DNA of 64,000 bases from Palsa-147 sp049279675 (GTDB lineage Bacteria > Acidobacteriota > Terriglobia > Acidiferrales > UBA7541): NCBI GenBank assembly GCA_049279675.1, contig JBAPOP010000154.1, positions 1-64,000 on the forward strand. Reading direction: 5' to 3'. Shown one piece after another: positions 25,814 through 33,883 of this stretch (the stretch's first letter is position 1; the number at the start of each line of letters is the position of its first letter). The notes under the pieces are model-generated. The model was given only the letters and a program-made list of their open reading frames with translations. It had not been told where the DNA came from and did not search any database. A program made the position numbers and the translations under genes.

Positions 25814-27739
25814 TCACTTAGGGTCCGGTTGCTCGTTCTGAAGAGTGTAGAGAAAAGTCTTCAAAGTCGCTTCGCGCCGGGCGTTCTCGTCCGCGACGCG
25901 CGTTGAGGCGGCTTCGTAGAGTTTTATTTCCTTAATCTTCAGCTCCCGTTTTCCCAGATGTTCATAAATTTGGGCCAATCGGTAGTGCGCGTCCGCGGAG
26001 TCCGGGTCCATACGCGCGCAAATTTCAGAATCGCCGAGCGCTTGCTGCCAATCGTCCAACCATCGATACGCTCTGCCCAGTTGGCAATGCGGCGACGCGT
26101 CTTTGGGGAGGAGGCCAGCGGCGACCTGGAGTCGGCGCAGAATTTCGCCAGAGTGTGTTTTATCTCCAGATACCGAGTCCCGCCGAAATAGCACGCCACC
26201 ACAGTAGTACTGCATCTGGCCGTTCTTCGGTTGGCGGTCTGCATACTCGCATAATTTCGCAATCGCCTCGGGATCGGGTACGGAGGCGCGGTCCATCTGG
26301 ATGTCACCCAAATACTTCAGCGCAAGTTCGGGCTGCGGCGCCAGTTCGGCTGCGTGAAGCAAATACTTCGACGCCCCCTCGTCTGTTCCGGAAAAATATT
26401 CAACCATTCCCAGCGCGAGTTGGATACGCCAGGAATTCGGATGTAACTCTTCCGCCTGCTTGAGATCGATCTTGGCGGCATCGAAGTTACCGTGCCGGAT
26501 AAATTCCACCGCGAGCGAGAGGCGATATTTTTCTTCGGCCGGAGCAAGCGCCACGGCGGCCTGGTAACTCTTTGCCGCAGAAAGGTTGTCTCCGCGCGCC
26601 TCCTGAATGTCACCGAGCAGGTCTTCGAGATCGGCGTTGTCGCCAAGCTCCTTACACTTTTCCCCGCTCGCCAAGGCATCCTCAAAACGACCCGCTCGAT
26701 ACTGCGCGAGAGTCAGATTGAAGATCGGTTCCGGCCGGCCCGGATCGAGATCGACCGCTGACTTAAGCTCGTCAATCGCATCGGAGAATTCTCCGCGAGA
26801 AATCAGAAGCTCCGCCAAACGCTGCCGAAAACCCAACTCTGCCTCCGCAGGCATAGGCGACGAGCGAAGCGATTCGAGCGTTGGATGAAAATCAGCATGC
26901 ATTCCCAATTGCGCTTCCAGGAGCACCAGGCCGAGTTGGGGATCATGCGTGCCGGAAAATAGCGGCTCTGCCAGACTCGCTGCGCGTTGCCAATTTCCCG
27001 ATTGCACTTCGGCCACCGCTGCCGCCATGACGATGCCGGAGTTCGTTGGATCGAGGGCCAGAGCCTTTTCCATTTCCGAAGCGGCTTCCGGGGCATTTCC
27101 GAGTCCCAGAGCCACGGACGCTTTTAGCCTGTAGAATCCGATGCGTTCTTCACGATTGTTCGGCGCTGATACTCCCGCCAATGCGCTTTGGGCCTCCTTA
27201 TATTTATGAAGGCGCGCGAGAACGATTGCCCACTCCGTTCGAATGTGTGGATCGCCTCGACTGGCCGTCGCGGCGTGCGCGAGCATCAGCTCAGCCTTCT
27301 CTGGATGTCCTTCACGCTCGTAGATCTCGCCGAGTGATGCGAGAGCGATAAAGTTGTTCGGGGCATTTTGCAAGGCAGTCTGAAATTCGTTCTCAGCACG
27401 GTCGTTCTGGCCGGTGCTGGCGTATGCCTGGCCGAGCAGAGTCCTTGCGGAGGTTTCCTTAGGATGAGTTTGAAGATAGCTGGAGAGAATTCGAATCGCT
27501 TCTTCGGCATCGCCGTGCGCGAGAGAAGATCGCGCTTCAGCAATCGGTCCTGAGGATTGAGTTGGAGGCTGCTGTCGCTGCGGAGAGGATTGATTTTGCT
27601 GCGCGGAAAGAGGAAGCGCAAAAGCAAATAGCAAACAAAGGCCCGCACACACAATCGAACGCGACAAAAACCCGCACGTCTTCACGGTTATTGTTTGCCC
27701 TCGCTCCTTCACCCGGCGCACTGGATCTCTGCTCAGCAC
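25814..27739 (-). CDS. Secreted TPR-repeat protein
   Basis: Protein of about 641 residues with a signal peptide (IVCAGLCLLFAFALPLSAQ) followed by a Gln/Pro/Ser-rich linker and about a dozen tetratricopeptide repeats, for example ARTLLGQAYASTGQNDRAEN, ALASLGEIYEREGHPEKAEL and AHYRLAQIYEHLGKRELK. TPR solenoids serve as protein-binding scaffolds; no enzymatic domain is visible. The start may be GTG 27739 or, giving a shorter N terminus, GTG 27685. It is convergent with the PIG-L gene; a 7-bp inverted repeat (25802-25829) overlaps its stop codon. Role unknown; likely periplasmic. Confidence 0.8.
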   Translation of the reverse strand: MLSRDPVRRVKERGQTITVKTCGFLSRSIVCAGLCLLFAFALPLSAQQNQSSPQRQQPPTQSSGPIAEARSSLAHGDAEEAIRILSSYLQTHPKETSARTLLGQAYASTGQNDRAENEFQTALQNAPNNFIALASLGEIYEREGHPEKAELMLAHAATASRGDPHIRTEWAIVLARLHKYKEAQSALAGVSAPNNREERIGFYRLKASVALGLGNAPEAASEMEKALALDPTNSGIVMAAAVAEVQSGNWQRAASLAEPLFSGTHDPQLGLVLLEAQLGMHADFHPTLESLRSSPMPAEAELGFRQRLAELLISRGEFSDAIDELKSAVDLDPGRPEPIFNLTLAQYRAGRFEDALASGEKCKELGDNADLEDLLGDIQEARGDNLSAAKSYQAAVALAPAEEKYRLSLAVEFIRHGNFDAAKIDLKQAEELHPNSWRIQLALGMVEYFSGTDEGASKYLLHAAELAPQPELALKYLGDIQMDRASVPDPEAIAKLCEYADRQPKNGQMQYYCGGVLFRRDSVSGDKTHSGEILRRLQVAAGLLPKDASPHCQLGRAYRWLDDWQQALGDSEICARMDPDSADAHYRLAQIYEHLGKRELKIKEIKLYEAASTRVADENARREATLKTFLYTLQNEQPDPK

Positions 27740-28016
27740 GAAATGCTAGCCAGTTCGAACTCCACAGTTTCCTCGGATCTCTTCGGCTGTAGGGGACTAT
27801 CGTCGATCGGAGTGCCTCGGTAAAATGCACTGGCGATCCTAGGGAGAGTTCGTCCCGCCAAAATCACATCTCTTCCCGGAAGCTGCGCCATTTTCCCTCA
27901 TTCTCGAAATCGCTCGCAGGTTAGCGTAGGTTCCTGCAGGTTGTCCACGCCGATTATCCTCGCGACTCGTAGAAAGTTTGCGCGTTTTCCCTGATTATGG
28001 GGACCGCGTTTACTTC

Positions 28017-28030
28017 CCGAAACGTTTCAG
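28017..28030. promoter_or_regulatory. LacI-type operator (site 4) before the APC permease gene
   Basis: CCGAAACGTTTCAG, a palindrome with one outer mismatch, followed by TATTTTCGC. It ends 19 bp before the TTGTCC box at 28050. Confidence 0.65.
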
Positions 28031-28049
28031 TATTTTCGCGCTTCTTCGC

Positions 28050-28078
28050 TTGTCCGTCCGTATTCGCGCTGCTATAGT
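28050..28078 (+). promoter_or_regulatory. Promoter of the APC permease gene
   Basis: TTGTCC (28050-28055), 17-bp spacer, TATAGT (28073-28078), giving a leader of about 37 nt. The rest of the 380-bp gap from 27740 shows no gene. Confidence 0.55.
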
Positions 28079-28121
28079 GCCCGCGCGATAATCGCTAGAG
28101 CATTCGCCCAGGACGCCTGAC

Positions 28122-29531
28122 ATGGCCGAAAACCATGCACCGCAACTCCCCTCCGAGATCGCTGGACCTTCCGAAAAACTAGTCCGCGGCATGGGATTAG
28201 TGCAATCGACAGCTGTGAACATGCTGGAGATGATTGGCATCGGCCCCTTCATCACCATCGGCGTGATCCTGACGGCTATGGGCGGACCGCAGGCTGTGCT
28301 CGGCTGGCTACTCGGCGCGCTGTTTTCCGTCTGCGACGGAATGGTGTACGCGGAACTAGGCGCCGCGATGCCGGGAGCCGGCGGGTCGTATATTTACTTC
28401 CGAGAGGCTTTCAATGCGCGCACCTGGGGCCATTTATTTTCGTTTCTTTTCCTCTGGGAAACGATTTTTGTCGGTCCTCTGTCCATTTCGGGAGCCTGCG
28501 TCGGCTTTGCAGAATATTCTCAATATTTCTTCCCTGGATTGACTCATTTTGGCGTCGGCGCCGTCGCTGCGTCCATATGCGTATTGATGACATTCCTTTT
28601 GTATCGGCCAATTAAGATGGTCGGGCGGTATTCGGTAGCGATGTTGGCCGTGGTGCTGGTGGCGATGTTATGGGTAATCGTGTCCGGCGTGATTCACATC
28701 AACACCAAAATGGCGTTCGACTTTCCGCCCGGCGCATTTCATCTTTCGCGGTCGTTTTTCTACGGGTTGGCGGGAGCTACGTTGTTCGCTATGTATAACT
28801 ACGGCGGGTACAACAACATCACCTACCTCGGAGCCGAAGTCAAAAATCCCGGGAAGAATATTCCGCGGGCCATTGTGCTGTCGGTTGTGATCGTCGCAGT
28901 CCTCTACCTTTTAATGAGCGTCGTAATCATTGGAACGATTCCATGGCGCGAAGCGGCTGTCTCTCATGCAGTCGTCTCGGAGTTTATCGGTAAGTTGTAC
29001 GGGTCACGTGCGGCGTCCTTGATGACGTGCCTCATCTTGATCGCGACACTCGGTGGAATTTTCAGTTTGATCCTGGGTCTGACGCGAATCCTCTATGCCG
29101 CCGGCGCGGAGGGAAACTTTTTCAAGGTGTTTGGGCGCGTCCATCCTACGGGCCGGTTCCCAACCGTCTCACTTCTGGCGATCAATGCAATGGCTATTCC
29201 GCTCTGCTGGTTTTCGCTGGAGCGGCTGCTATCGGCGCTAATGATTATTCAGATTGTCTTCCAGTTCATCCCACAGATAGCCGCTCTGTTTGCCATCCGC
29301 ATATATCGAAAGGAAATTCACCGTCCGTATGGCATGTGGCTTTATCCAATCCCGGCGTTCATCGCGCTCGGAGGATGGATCTTTGTCGCGGCCGCCCCCG
29401 AGCAGCGTCAGAATGTGGGCACTGCTGCGATTCTCTTGGTGTTGGGGCTGGGTGCGTATTTTCTTCGAGCCAGGGCCGTCAAGACATGGCCGCTCGATCA
29501 AACCTCTGAGCGTTCAACGCCGAATAGCTAA
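28122..29531 (+). CDS. APC-superfamily amino acid/polyamine permease
   Basis: Integral membrane transporter of 469 residues with about twelve hydrophobic helices. The N terminus LVRGMGLVQSTAVNMLEMIGIGPFITIG contains the unwound-helix GIGPF region typical of APC carriers. Helix 2-3 shows YAELGAAMPGAGGSYIYFREAF, and NYGGYNNITYLGAEVKNPGKNIPRAI is the conserved motif around helix 6. It resembles LAT/PotE-like exchangers. ATG 28122 has AGGA upstream. A LacI-type operator upstream places it in the carbohydrate regulon, which is unusual for an amino acid permease and may mean it carries an amino sugar or another regulon product; that is inference. Confidence 0.87.
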   Translation: MAENHAPQLPSEIAGPSEKLVRGMGLVQSTAVNMLEMIGIGPFITIGVILTAMGGPQAVLGWLLGALFSVCDGMVYAELGAAMPGAGGSYIYFREAFNARTWGHLFSFLFLWETIFVGPLSISGACVGFAEYSQYFFPGLTHFGVGAVAASICVLMTFLLYRPIKMVGRYSVAMLAVVLVAMLWVIVSGVIHINTKMAFDFPPGAFHLSRSFFYGLAGATLFAMYNYGGYNNITYLGAEVKNPGKNIPRAIVLSVVIVAVLYLLMSVVIIGTIPWREAAVSHAVVSEFIGKLYGSRAASLMTCLILIATLGGIFSLILGLTRILYAAGAEGNFFKVFGRVHPTGRFPTVSLLAINAMAIPLCWFSLERLLSALMIIQIVFQFIPQIAALFAIRIYRKEIHRPYGMWLYPIPAFIALGGWIFVAAAPEQRQNVGTAAILLVLGLGAYFLRARAVKTWPLDQTSERSTPNS

Positions 29532-29557
29532 CAGCGCGAAGAACGGGGCCTGTGCAT

Positions 29558-30640
29558 TTAGGTTTTTCTGGGCGGGCAGCAGGAGTCTCGTACGATCAGT
29601 TGTGTCTTCAGCAAGGCCGGCGTCGGAATGCTCGCTCGCCCTTCGATGTGATCGATCAAAAGTCTCGCCGCAATCATTCCTATTTCTCGAGCGGGTTGGC
29701 GCACGACTGTGAGCCTCGGCCGTAGCAATGTCGCCCAATAAAAATCATCGAACCCAAGCAAGCTGATTTCATCGGGGCACGCGAGGCCGATCTCCTGTAT
29801 AGCTGCGAGTGCGCCTAATGCCATCATGTTGTTAGTGCAAAAAATTGCCGTGGGACGCTCGCCCCGCGTCAAAAGCTGCATCGCATGAAAATGGCCGCTT
29901 TCCATGTCGTTGTGCCCGGCGTGAATCATTGACCGGTCCGGCCGGATTTTCGCACTACGAAGCGCGGTCATAAATCCTTGCAATCTGTCCACCGACGTTC
30001 CGCTGGAAGCGTCGCCTGCGATGACACCGATATCACGATGCCCCAGGCTCAGTAAATATCGCGTAGCGCTTTCTGCCGCCCGTGTGTTGTCCACGCCCAC
30101 CCTGCCGATGTATGTGTCACGCGCAAGCGGATGACGGTCCGCGTAAACCACGGGAAGATTTCCCAGAACCGATTTGGCTTTTCCTCCGACGGCATTTATG
30201 GCGGGCACTCGCACAACACCGTCGACGCGGCGCCGGTGAAATGAATCCAAATAATTGCGCTCTTCCTCCCAATTTTCTCTGGAATCTCCGATCAGAACGG
30301 TGAAATTAGCTGAGGCCGAATAGTCCTTCGCTCCCCGGACGAGCTCGATGTAGAAATTGTTAGACAAGTCGGGAACGACGATCGCGATGGAGTGTGTTTT
30401 CTGAAGGCGAAGGCCTCGTGCAAGGTCATTCGGGCAATATCGAAGTGCCTTGGCCGCTTCTTCAATTCGACTGCGCATCTTTGCGCTGACGTAGTCTGAA
30501 TTGTTTAGTGCAGCGGAAATTGTGGAGACAGAAGCCCCGGCAGCCTTCGCCACCTCGCGAATCGTTACGTGACGCTTCACACGTTTGGCCTTGGGCTTCA
30601 ACCTAGACCTCCCTGCGGCGCTGGTCGAAAATGGGGTCAT
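29558..30640 (-). CDS. LacI-family transcriptional regulator
   Basis: Repressor/activator of about 360 residues. A basic N-terminal extension precedes the helix-turn-helix VTIREVAKAAGASVSTISAALN, and the hinge helix YCPNDLARGLR carries the Leu that intercalates at a central CpG in known LacI operators. The periplasmic-binding-like effector domain follows (IAIVVPDLSNNFYIELVRGAK, VGVDNTRAAESATRYLLSLGH, TAIFCTNNMMALGALAAIQEIG, LLGFDDFYWATLLRP). The start is ATG 30640 or TTG 30652; neither has a clear ribosome site. It is divergent from a transaldolase, with one CpG-centred operator between them. It is the obvious candidate to bind the five palindromes of the window. The effector sugar is unknown. 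Confidence 0.9.
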   Translation of the reverse strand: MTPFSTSAAGRSRLKPKAKRVKRHVTIREVAKAAGASVSTISAALNNSDYVSAKMRSRIEEAAKALRYCPNDLARGLRLQKTHSIAIVVPDLSNNFYIELVRGAKDYSASANFTVLIGDSRENWEEERNYLDSFHRRRVDGVVRVPAINAVGGKAKSVLGNLPVVYADRHPLARDTYIGRVGVDNTRAAESATRYLLSLGHRDIGVIAGDASSGTSVDRLQGFMTALRSAKIRPDRSMIHAGHNDMESGHFHAMQLLTRGERPTAIFCTNNMMALGALAAIQEIGLACPDEISLLGFDDFYWATLLRPRLTVVRQPAREIGMIAARLLIDHIEGRASIPTPALLKTQLIVRDSCCPPRKT

Positions 30641-30658
30641 CGTGTTTTGCAAACCAGG

Positions 30659-30686
30659 AGCTTACTAGAAACCGCGATAAAGCCAA
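30659..30686 (-). promoter_or_regulatory. Candidate promoter of the lacI-type gene
   Basis: On the minus strand TTGGCT (30681-30686) and TAAGCT (30659-30664) are 16 bp apart. The -35 starts 2 bp from the operator at 30689, so autoregulation is plausible. The boxes are not strong. Confidence 0.35.
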
Positions 30687-30688
30687 AA

Positions 30689-30702
30689 CCAAAACGTTTC
30701 GG
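30689..30702. promoter_or_regulatory. LacI-type operator (site 5) between the regulator and transaldolase genes
   Basis: CCAAAACGTTTCGG, palindromic except one pair, CpG-centred. It lies 7 bp before the transaldolase -35 and just before the regulator's own -35. Confidence 0.75.
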
Positions 30703-30709
30703 GAAATCA

Positions 30710-30737
30710 TTGTCTTGCAAATTGGTGGATGTATACT
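30710..30737 (+). promoter_or_regulatory. Promoter of the transaldolase gene
   Basis: TTGTCT (30710-30715), 16-bp spacer, TATACT (30732-30737). Leader of about 108 nt. Confidence 0.55.
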
Positions 30738-30851
30738 TTCGTAGGCCCGCAAGAACCTGAACGGTGCCTCGATTTCTTCATCAAATAATGACATTGTTTC
30801 CCTTGGCTCGGTGCTGCAGCGACTGCGAACGCGCAGCAGTTGGAGGATCCG

Positions 30852-31943
30852 ATGACGCAACTCGTAAAATTCAAGAGCCCTCTGTACGAAATGACCCAGA
30901 CTACCTCCACTTGCCTTTGGAACGATTCGGCATCTCTCCAGGAATTGCGCTACGCCGTCGAACACGGAGCAGTCGGAGCCACCTGTAATCCGGTGATCGT
31001 CTGTGATGTATTGAAGAAGGAAATGCCTCTCTGGAAGGAACGCATCGACGAACTAATCAGAGAGATGCCACTCGCTACAGAAGATCAGATCGCCTGGAAG
31101 GTGGTCGAAGAAATTTCGATCGAAGCAGCGGCTCTTCTGATGCCCGCTTTCAAGCAGCACCGTGGCATCAACGGCCGACTTTCGATTCAGACCGATCCCC
31201 GCTTTTTCCGTGATCCAAAAGCAATCGTCGAACAAGCGATACGGTTCGACGCTTTGGCGCCGAATATGATTGTAAAAATTCCTGTCACTAAGGCCGGTAT
31301 CGCGGCCATTGAAGAGGCCACGTACCGGGGCATCACTATCAACGCCACCGTTTGCTTCACCGTACCGCAATGTATCGCGGTCGCCGAGGCCGTGGAGCGC
31401 GGTTTGAAGCGCCGGGAAGGCGAAGGCAAGGATATTTCCACCATGGGGCCCGTGTGCACGATCATGGTCGGACGGCTCGACGATTGGCTTAAAGTTCAGA
31501 TGGAAATCGATTCGATCGCGACCGATCCTGGGTATCTCGAGTGGGCTGGCGTGGCGACGTTCAAGAAAACTTACCAAATCTTTCGCGAGCGTGGGTATCG
31601 CATCCGGTTACTTTCCGCAGCTTTTCGCAATCACATGCACTGGAGCGAATTCATCGGCGGAGACGTCGTGATCTCGCCGCCTCACAAATGGCAAGTCCGT
31701 TTCAATTCGAGCGATATCGAGATTATTCCGCGGATCGACAACCCCGTTGAGCCGAGAATTGTGGACGAGCTTCTGTTGAAATTCCCGGATTTCCGGCGCG
31801 CCTACGCTGAAGACGGTCTCTCGATCGATGAGTTTGATGCTTTCGGACCAACGAGGCGGACTCTTCGCCAGTTCATCGCCGCCTGCAACGAACTCTCGGC
31901 GATCATTCGTGACCGGATGATTCCGAACCCGGACCAAAAATAA
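30852..31943 (+). CDS. Transaldolase-family protein
   Basis: Class I aldolase-fold enzyme of about 363 residues that would transfer a dihydroxyacetone unit between sugar phosphates. Transaldolase signatures are present: VGATCNPVIV near the N terminus, the Schiff-base lysine in NMIVKIPVTKAGIAAIEEA, the strand GITINATVCFTVPQCIAVAEAVERG, and MVGRLDDWL. ATG 30852 has GGAGG upstream; the upstream in-frame TTG at 30840 is part of that ribosome site. It is divergent from the LacI-type regulator and shares its operator, so sugar-responsive expression is likely. Being tied to a local regulon rather than a pentose-phosphate operon, it could act on an unusual ketose phosphate. Confidence 0.82.
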   Translation: MTQLVKFKSPLYEMTQTTSTCLWNDSASLQELRYAVEHGAVGATCNPVIVCDVLKKEMPLWKERIDELIREMPLATEDQIAWKVVEEISIEAAALLMPAFKQHRGINGRLSIQTDPRFFRDPKAIVEQAIRFDALAPNMIVKIPVTKAGIAAIEEATYRGITINATVCFTVPQCIAVAEAVERGLKRREGEGKDISTMGPVCTIMVGRLDDWLKVQMEIDSIATDPGYLEWAGVATFKKTYQIFRERGYRIRLLSAAFRNHMHWSEFIGGDVVISPPHKWQVRFNSSDIEIIPRIDNPVEPRIVDELLLKFPDFRRAYAEDGLSIDEFDAFGPTRRTLRQFIAACNELSAIIRDRMIPNPDQK

Positions 31944-31972
31944 TTACGGAGCCGAAGCAGACCGCATCGAAC

Positions 31973-33844
31973 TCATTTATTTGCCGGATGGCTTGCGCCG
32001 TTCGATTTGGCGAAGAGACAGAACGACCAAGGGGAGAGTGTGAAACGCGCTTCTCCTTTAGAATCTAGAAATTCGGGCACATAACTTCCGCCACCGTGCC
32101 ATTGCGGTTCTGCTGAATCCAATATTCTGTGCCAAAGACCGGCGGGAATGGTCAGCGCAACCGGCGCGGGTCGCGCGTCAAAATTCAGAGCTGCAAAGAC
32201 CTGGCTATCTCCGCTCCATCTTCGAATAAAAAGTGTCTTTTGCCCTGCGACGGTGACGATTTCCATCGTCTTCTTATCCAGCCGCGCGAACGCCGGTGTT
32301 TCGCGGCGCAAGCGCAAAAGCTCACGATAAAGTTTCAGCAGGCACCTGTGCGGCGGTTCGTTCCGCATCTCCCACTTAAGTTTTGAGCGTTGAAAAGTTT
32401 CTTCGCTTTGCGGGTCTGGAATTCCCTCGCCCCAACCAAATCGCGCGAAATCTTCGGCTCGCCCCTGTCGCACGGCCTCGACGAGCGCCGCGTCTCCGTG
32501 GCTGACGAAATATTGAAATGGCGCTGATTCGGCGTACTCCTCACCCATGAAAAGCAGAGGGATGCTCGGAGCAATCAGAAGCGCGCCGGCGGCAAGTTTC
32601 TTTTGTTCGAATGTCACAAGTTGCGATAGCCGGTCGCCAAGCCGCCGGTTTCCGACTTGATCGTGGTTCTGAGCAAATACGATGAACCTCTCGCCGGGAA
32701 TTTTCTTCGAGGAATTGCCGTGACGCCGATTTCGATACCTGGAATATTGGCCCGAGTAAACAAACCCGTCACGGAAAGCGCGTGCCAAATCCTCAACACC
32801 TTGAAAGTCGGCGTAGTAACCATTCCGTTCGCCTGTTAAAAGCACGTGAAGGGAGTGGTGAAAGTCGTCGTTCCAAACGGCATCGAGTCCCAAGCCGTCC
32901 GCCGCCGAAGAAGTAATCTCGCGAGCGTCGTTGCGGTTGCTCTCCGGAAATAAGTAGATGCGCCGATCGAGTCGCTCTGCTCTGGCATGTACGGCACTCG
33001 CGAGCTCTTGAAGGAACGGTTTCGCGGAAGGATCCACAGTCGCGTGGATGGCGTCGAGCCTAAGCGCGTCCATGTGGAAGCTCGTAACCCATTCCAAGGC
33101 ATTCTCAATGAAAAAACGGCGGACCTCGTCGCTGCCACTTCCGCTGAAATTAATTGCCTGGCCCCACGGCGTCTTGTACGCGTCAGTAAAGTAGTCGCCG
33201 AAACCGGCGCAGTAATTTCCCTCTGGGCCGAGATGGTTGTAAACAACGTCCAGCACAACAGCGATTCCGTGAAGATGACAGGCGTTTACGAGCCTCTTCA
33301 ATCCTTCCGGGCCGCCGTATGAATCTTGTACGGCGTAAGGATAGACGCCGTCGTAACCCCAATTTCGATTTCCCGGAAACTGGGCCACTGGCATCAGTTC
33401 AATCGCGGAGATTCCGAGATCCTTCAGATCGGCTAGACGCGGAATAATGGCGTCAAAAGTTCCCTCGGGCGTGAACGTTCCCACGTGAAGCTCATAGAGC
33501 ACATATTTTTCGAGAGGAAGCCCTCGCCACGATGCATCTGTCCATCGGAACTGATTGTCCACGACTTGAGACGGGCCGTGGACACCCTGCGGCTGAAAGC
33601 GTGAAACTGGATCTGGGCGATTCTTCGTTTCATCGAGTCGATACATATACAGCGCGCCAGGATGGATGCCCGTCGCATCAGTCTGAAAATATCCAAACTG
33701 CGAGGCTTGCATGGGAATGATTCGTTCGTCCGGTGAGGTAATTCGCAACTCGACTTTTTTCGCGCGTGGCGCCCAAACCAGGAAGCTGCACGTACCGTCG
33801 TCCGTCACCACAGCACCGAGAGGTCTTTCGCGTTCCGCCGTCAC
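31973..33844 (-). CDS. treZ: Malto-oligosyltrehalose trehalohydrolase
   Basis: GH13 enzyme of 623 residues that releases trehalose from maltooligosyl-trehalose. An N-terminal CBM48-like domain (TCSFLVWAPRAKKVELRI) precedes the barrel with YELHVGTFTPEGTF, the TreZ-type VAQFPGNRNWGYDGVYPYA, the nucleophile segment MDALRLDAIHA, the acid in LFPESNRNDAREI and the FAQNHDQVGNR motif. The start is GTG 33844, 39 bp after the maltokinase stop. It is the last gene of the six-gene glucan/trehalose operon. Its usual partner TreY (maltooligosyl-trehalose synthase) is not in the window. Confidence 0.88.
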   Translation of the reverse strand: MTAERERPLGAVVTDDGTCSFLVWAPRAKKVELRITSPDERIIPMQASQFGYFQTDATGIHPGALYMYRLDETKNRPDPVSRFQPQGVHGPSQVVDNQFRWTDASWRGLPLEKYVLYELHVGTFTPEGTFDAIIPRLADLKDLGISAIELMPVAQFPGNRNWGYDGVYPYAVQDSYGGPEGLKRLVNACHLHGIAVVLDVVYNHLGPEGNYCAGFGDYFTDAYKTPWGQAINFSGSGSDEVRRFFIENALEWVTSFHMDALRLDAIHATVDPSAKPFLQELASAVHARAERLDRRIYLFPESNRNDAREITSSAADGLGLDAVWNDDFHHSLHVLLTGERNGYYADFQGVEDLARAFRDGFVYSGQYSRYRNRRHGNSSKKIPGERFIVFAQNHDQVGNRRLGDRLSQLVTFEQKKLAAGALLIAPSIPLLFMGEEYAESAPFQYFVSHGDAALVEAVRQGRAEDFARFGWGEGIPDPQSEETFQRSKLKWEMRNEPPHRCLLKLYRELLRLRRETPAFARLDKKTMEIVTVAGQKTLFIRRWSGDSQVFAALNFDARPAPVALTIPAGLWHRILDSAEPQWHGGGSYVPEFLDSKGEARFTLSPWSFCLFAKSNGASHPANK

Positions 33845-33883
33845 TATGCCTCGTTGTCTTGATTTATCGGAGAAAGGCTCAAT

